Assembly: GCA_963824095.1 (NCBI GenBank) | Contig: CAWGNS010000009.1 | Location: 372,001 to 436,000 of the forward strand | Length of the DNA: 64,000 bases | Source of the DNA: JBBDWJ01 sp963824095 | GTDB taxonomy: Bacteria; Acidobacteriota; Terriglobia; Bryobacterales; UBA6623 | Direction: 5' to 3' | Shown: one piece after another, positions 62,605 to 64,000 of the stretch | Position numbering within the stretch: the stretch's first letter is position 1 | Layout of the letters: every line of letters starts with the position of its first letter | Program-made: the position numbers and the translations under genes | The notes under the pieces: generated by a model | Told to the model about the DNA's origin: nothing | Seen by the model: only the letters and a program-made list of their open reading frames with translations | Database searches by the model: none

Positions 62605-63747
62605 ATGAAGGACTCCTGGATTCTTGGCTTGTTGGGCTCGATTGCTCTTTGCTTCATGCTGGGCATGGTTTGGCAGCAACGCAAGTGGGTGGTTGCGGGG
62701 GCTAACGACTTCATTCCGCTCTCCTGCGGGCCGCGGTTGCTGGAGCGCGGCGAGTTGTACGACTACCAGGCGCTCGGGCGGGAGCAGGTCCGCTATACGG
62801 GGATGTTTTCGGAAACACACGGCTATATCCGCCTGCCGTTTCATGCCGTGTTGCTCTGGCCGATCAGCCGGCTGCCCTATCGGAGCGCCTATTGGATCTG
62901 GCAGGCTTTGTCGGTGGCCTCGTTTGTGGGGTTCATTCTGTTGTGGCGGCCGCCCGAGCTGGCCAAGACGTTTTTGTGGGCTTCCCTGTCGATGCCGGCC
63001 TTTGTGAGCATGATGCGCGGGCAGGCTCTGTGCTTCGTGCTGCTGCTGGTGGCGGTGAGCGCGTGTTTGGCGCGGCGGGAGCGCTGGTTTGCCGCCGGAA
63101 TGGTCTTCAGCCTGTGCGCGGTGAAGTTCCGCCTATTTCTGTTGCTGCCGGTGTTGCTGCTGGCGCAGCGGCGCTGGGGGTTCGTGAAAGGGCTGCTGAG
63201 CGGAGGGACGGCGCTGGCGCCGATATCGTCCGCCGCGGCGGGTTGGGCCTGGCCGCTGGAGTTTCTGGCGTCGGCGAACAACCCGCTGTTTTCCCCGAAT
63301 GTGGGGCAGATGCCGAACCTGCACGGCTTGCTGGCGGGCCTGCCTTTCGATCGCGCTTTCGAGGTGGGTATCGGGGCGCTGCTGGCCTGGGGAATGTGGG
63401 TGGTGGCGCGGCGCTCGAGTTTCGTGTACGCGCTGGCGTATGCGCTCGTCGGCGGGCTATTGATGAGCCACCATGCGTCCATGTTGGATATGGCGATCCT
63501 GCTGCCGGCCTGTCTGGTGCTGAGCGAGGAATCGCAGAGGCGCGGGGTTCGCGTGGCGGCGGTGCTGTTGCTGCTGCCGCCGCTTCATGTCGCCGTGGAG
63601 ATCGGGCGGCCGGCTTCGGGCGTGGTGGTGCTGCTGATGCTGGCGCTGGCGGGGCTGGTGGTGCTGGAAGCGCGGGCGCGCGAGCGGACGGTGGAACAAC
63701 CGCTGCGGGGACTCGACGGCGGAAGGGTGGCGGTGCCGGCGCCGTAG
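62605..63747 (+). CDS. GT87-like (DUF2029) membrane glycosyltransferase
   Basis: 380 residues with about ten hydrophobic segments (first: SWILGLLGSIALCFMLGMVW). The order of helices, the early FIPLSCGPRLLERGELYDYQ loop (acidic, just after helix 1), the FHAVLLWPISRLPYRSAYWI segment and PNLHGLLAGLPFD are typical of polyprenyl-phosphate-sugar-dependent GT-C enzymes of the GT87 type. Such enzymes add sugars to lipids or glycans at the membrane. No catalytic residue can be fixed with certainty; the Asp/Glu in the first loop are the best candidates. Confidence 0.75.
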   Translation: MKDSWILGLLGSIALCFMLGMVWQQRKWVVAGANDFIPLSCGPRLLERGELYDYQALGREQVRYTGMFSETHGYIRLPFHAVLLWPISRLPYRSAYWIWQALSVASFVGFILLWRPPELAKTFLWASLSMPAFVSMMRGQALCFVLLLVAVSACLARRERWFAAGMVFSLCAVKFRLFLLLPVLLLAQRRWGFVKGLLSGGTALAPISSAAAGWAWPLEFLASANNPLFSPNVGQMPNLHGLLAGLPFDRAFEVGIGALLAWGMWVVARRSSFVYALAYALVGGLLMSHHASMLDMAILLPACLVLSEESQRRGVRVAAVLLLLPPLHVAVEIGRPASGVVVLLMLALAGLVVLEARARERTVEQPLRGLDGGRVAVPAP

Positions 63748-63787
63748 AGGAGACGGCGACCCGGTGACCGTCCCCCCCTGGGCTCCT

Positions 63788-64000
63788 CTACCCTGTGGCG
63801 GGTTGGGGTATTTGGGCGGGCTCGTCGACGGTCTCCAGACCTTTCCAGGCTTCCCAGGCCATTCCGTAGACGAATAGCAGGATGACTCCGGTCATCAGAG
63901 CGGAGTAGGGGTAGGCGATGGCGATCAGGAAATGGGCCGGGGGGGTGAGCAGGAAAATCGCGACCCCTTTCAGCCAGCGGCGCTCGGAAGCAGGCCAGCA
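63788..64000 (-). CDS. C-terminus of a membrane protein, cut by the window edge
   Basis: The last 70 residues of a gene that continues past the window. It reads SERRWLKGVAIFLLTPPAHF, LIAIAYPYSALMTGVILLFV and YGMAWEAWKGLETVDEPAQI, so two helices and a hydrophilic tail, then a TAG stop at 63788-63790. Family unknown. Converges with the GT87-like gene at 63747. Confidence 0.7.
   Translation of the reverse strand, partial: CWPASERRWLKGVAIFLLTPPAHFLIAIAYPYSALMTGVILLFVYGMAWEAWKGLETVDEPAQIPQPATG

Overview
High-GC chromosomal DNA from a diderm bacterium, most likely an acidobacterium of the Solibacter/Bryobacter lineage. This is an inference from gene content: an exported protein with the Ig-like domain first described in Solibacter (48502-50346), an ECF sigma/Ser-Thr kinase pair with the N-terminal leader common in Acidobacteria, alginate-export and other outer-membrane barrels, BON and M48 envelope proteins, and many short dispersed palindromic repeats between genes. 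I see no rRNA, credible tRNA, CRISPR array, insertion sequence or phage gene; the window looks like ordinary chromosome.

Layout. 1-5.3 kb: outer-membrane barrel, chemoreceptor and exported nucleotide-pyrophosphatase-type phosphatase, all on the minus strand. 5.9-8.5 kb: envelope/general-stress group (BON lipoprotein, a tiny DUF3309-like membrane protein, a YflT-like/CBS fusion and a second BON protein). 8.9-12.2 kb, plus strand: an exported protein ending in an LPXTA-type sorting signal, a class D-like sortase, then a cyclic-di-AMP synthase fused to a YbbR domain. 12.4-16.9 kb: small membrane protein, an esterase/beta-propeller fusion, a hypothetical gene and a PmoA/DUF6807 protein. 17-24.2 kb, minus strand: a sugar-phosphate block in transcription order histidine phosphatase, pgi, gnd, zwf, tkt. 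24.4-29.4 kb: quinone oxidoreductase and two unrelated SLC13/ArsB-type permeases. 29.7-34 kb: DegT aminotransferase, small membrane protein, a gene remnant, a DksA-type zinc finger protein and an SDR. 34.2-36.8 kb: short-form hisG with an upstream hisZ-like gene. 37.3-40.2 kb: korAB, closed by a clear terminator. 40.7-47.4 kb: outer-membrane barrel, kinase/caspase-like protein with its ECF sigma factor, and an orphan periplasmic binding protein. 47.7-54.4 kb: a Cys-rich secreted protein split by a frameshift, a three-domain exported protein with an acetolactate-decarboxylase-like core, an enolase-superfamily enzyme and an 832-residue exported protein of unknown function. 54.8-64 kb: M48 protease with an exported partner, tdh-kbl, msrA, a Tat-type amidohydrolase lacking a normal start, a GT87-like membrane glycosyltransferase and a partial membrane protein.

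Central carbon genes are well represented: the pgi-gnd-zwf-tkt block covers oxidative and part of non-oxidative pentose phosphate metabolism, korAB links 2-oxoacids to ferredoxin, and tdh-kbl degrades threonine to glycine and acetyl-CoA. The most unusual items are the sortase with an adjacent LPXTA substrate in a diderm, the cyclase/YbbR fusion, the kinase with a caspase-like domain lacking the catalytic Cys, the secreted decarboxylase-like/CARDB protein, and several families of dispersed intergenic repeats including a 14-bp tandem array at 34018-34101.
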